From: Chloroflexota bacterium
GTDB lineage: Bacteria; Chloroflexota; Ktedonobacteria; Ktedonobacterales; Ktedonobacteraceae
DNA: 43,185 nucleotides
Direction: 5' to 3'
NCBI GenBank assembly: GCA_902812455.1
Contig: CADDZH010000037.1
Span: 1-43,185 of the forward strand
Each line of letters starts with the position of its first letter. Within the stretch, counting starts at the first letter, position 1. Below are positions 41,882 to 43,185 of this stretch, one piece after another. The notes beneath the pieces are model-generated. The model was not told the DNA's origin and did not search any database. It was given only the letters and a program-made list of their open reading frames with translations. A program made the translations under genes and the position numbers.

Positions 41882-42646
41882 ATGAGAGAAGCAGCATTAC
41901 AATATCTTGCCTGTCCTACTTGTCATAGTGATCTTGTTATTAGTTCAGTGGAAAAGCGTAGGGGAGAAATCCTGGAAACAGCGCAATTGACTTGTGAGGG
42001 TTGCCAGGAAAACTATCCAATCGTTCGATGCATTCCTCGCTTCGTATCAAACGAAAATTATGCCTCCAGTTTCGGATATGAATGGACAGCGCATGCCAGA
42101 ACCCAATACGATAGCTATAGCGGCGTGAACGTGTCCGAAAAGCGGTTCTTTGAAGAAACGGGCTGGCCCAGAGATTTATCGGGCGAAGTGATTTTAGAAG
42201 TGGGAAGTGGTTTGGGAAGATTTACAGAGCAAGCTGCCTCAACAAATGCATTTGTCGTCTCCCTGGACTACAGCAATGCAGTCGAAGCCAACTATGCGTC
42301 GAACGGTGCGAGAGAGAATGTTTTGATTGTGCAGGCTGATATCTATGCCATGTCTTTCAGATGGGGTATTTTGACAAAGTGTTCTGCTTTGGTATGCTGC
42401 AGCACACTCCTGATGTGCATAAAGCATTTCTCGCCCTGCCCCCATTCTTGAAGCCCAATGGCGAACTTGTGGTAGATGTGTACAAAAAGACCTTCTTTAG
42501 CACATACCTTTCCACCAAGTATTATATGCGCAGTTTAACAAGAAATTTCGAAGTGGTTCCAGGAAGCGGGAATGACTGATGTTGTGGTTCGCTATGGCTA
42601 TAACGGTATTGAAGGGCACGGCAAGAAGTCAATACCTGTGGAGTAA
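41882..42646 (+). pseudogene. Decayed Trm112-like methyltransferase
   Basis: The gene starts well (AGGAG, ATG, MREAALQYLACPTCHSDLVI) with zinc ribbon C-x2-C pairs (CPTC, CEGC) and motif I ILEVGSGLGRFT. After ADIYAMSFR the frame breaks near 42360. One missing base would restore SFRMGYFDKVFCFGMLQHTP, which continues in the next frame to about 42540 (KYYMRSLTR). The C-terminus then resumes in the first frame as EISKWFQEAGMTDVVVRYGY and NGIEGHGKK up to the TAA at 42646. Relative to the intact paralog at 27452, roughly 80-100 residues are missing between these parts. So there are at least two lesions, a frameshift and an internal deletion. Confidence 0.85.
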
Positions 42647-42677
42647 GATCCTCGAATTGGCAACCGGCCATCCCAAA

Positions 42678-43185
42678 TTACACCGCTTTCCAGATCTGCA
42701 CGGTCGTGTCATCGCTGGCTGAGGCGATGAATGTACCATCGGGTGACCAGGCCACTGCCCTCACAATAGCGGCATGCCCACGATAGGTGTAGACATGACT
42801 GCCATCCTTCGCATTCCAGTTTTGCACTGTCATGTCGTCGCCAGCCGAGCTGATGCGTATGCCATTGGGCGACCAGGCGACAGTTCTTACGGCAGAGGAA
42901 TGTCCTTGATAAGTATAGAGGCGACGAAAATTGATGGCATTCCAAACCTGCACGGTTGTATCGATACTTCCCGAGACGATGCTCTTGCTATCGGGTGACC
43001 AGGCGACAGTCGATACGGCGGCAGTATGCCCACGATAGATGTAGATCTCGCTGCCATCGCCTGCATCCCACAACTGCACCGTTTTATCACCACTGGCCGA
43101 GGCGATACGCGAGCCATCGGGCGCCCAGGCCAGCGCAGACACAAACCCAAGCTGATTGCCAACATGTCCACGGTAGGTATAGAGC
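42678..43185 (-). CDS. WD40-repeat protein, C-terminal part (5' end outside window)
   Basis: The frame is open to the window edge, so the start is not present. Four nearly identical WD40 blades are seen, each with GH-(A/S)AV--VAWSPDG---S-S-D-TVQ-W, ending VQLWD, VQVWN, VQNWN and VQIWK, plus the start of a fifth (YTYRGHVGNQLGFVSALAW). The blades form a beta-propeller, probably a protein interaction platform; in this bacterial group such repeats are often fused to kinase or NTPase domains, but the N-terminal part is missing here. The insert GNQLG in the outermost visible blade breaks the repeat pattern. Stop TAA at 42678. Confidence 0.88.
   Translation of the reverse strand, partial: LYTYRGHVGNQLGFVSALAWAPDGSRIASASGDKTVQLWDAGDGSEIYIYRGHTAAVSTVAWSPDSKSIVSGSIDTTVQVWNAINFRRLYTYQGHSSAVRTVAWSPNGIRISSAGDDMTVQNWNAKDGSHVYTYRGHAAIVRAVAWSPDGTFIASASDDTTVQIWKAV

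Noticed and set aside
1..43185. CRISPR array, tRNA, rRNA or riboswitch
   Set aside because: No regularly spaced repeats, no cloverleaf with T-loop GTTC-A, no rRNA blocks and no known aptamer core were found on reading either strand. A covariance-model scan would be needed to exclude small RNAs.

Overview
The window reads as chromosomal DNA of a Ktedonobacteria-like member of the Chloroflexota. The basis is indirect: roughly 50-55% GC by eye, WD40 and YbjQ-type duplicated-domain proteins, GHL15-type lipoproteins, a GH133 debranching enzyme, LGFP-like repeat tails, and intergenic spacers full of short palindromic repeats. No rRNA, tRNA, CRISPR array or phage structural gene was seen, so the taxonomic call is inference from gene style.

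Layout. 1-5400: a small excisionase-type HTH protein (minus strand, with a clear terminator), a metallophosphoesterase and DNA polymerase I with a long repeat-containing linker. 5400-6545: a promoter with 22-bp-phased direct repeats drives a three-gene cassette of two paralogous ribbon-helix-helix-like proteins around a two-helix membrane protein. 6561-12667: a class I/II aminotransferase, a GH133 glycogen debranching enzyme, a polyprenyl-phosphate sugar transferase and a Sad/YneI-type succinate-semialdehyde dehydrogenase. 12746-13670 (minus): a DUF3467-like gene, a putative antitoxin and a RelE/ParE toxin, joined by 4-nt overlaps. 13924-18613: a phospholipase D family protein, a nitrilase-family amidase and a membrane-anchored D,D-carboxypeptidase. 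18741-22118: PspA diverges from an unknown small protein and two double-YbjQ-domain proteins, an apparent envelope-stress module.

22157-42646 is a large cell-surface polysaccharide region. It starts with a sugar epimerase and two tandem GHL15-like lipoproteins. These face an eight-gene minus-strand operon, in transcription order: Wzz/BY-kinase-like protein, UDP-sugar dehydrogenase, a 978-aa protein joining a MurJ/Wzx-like flippase to a Wzy/WaaL-like polymerase, two paralogous GT4 glycosyltransferases, asparagine synthetase, a Trm112-methyltransferase and a third GT4. Beyond the operon head lie a solo TnpB (IS200/IS605-type) with a likely omega-RNA right end, a polysaccharide deacetylase, and a decayed second Trm112-methyltransferase. 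The window ends inside a WD40-repeat protein.

Proposed working (inference): an initiating sugar transferase (10065) primes the lipid carrier, the dehydrogenase and epimerase supply nucleotide sugars, the GT4 enzymes build the unit, AsnB and the methyltransferase decorate it, the fused flippase-polymerase exports and polymerises it, the Wzz-like protein sets chain length, and the deacetylase and GHL15 lipoproteins trim the product outside. The fused flippase-polymerase, the RHH/2-TM/RHH cassette and the DUF3467-toxin operon are the most distinctive observations.
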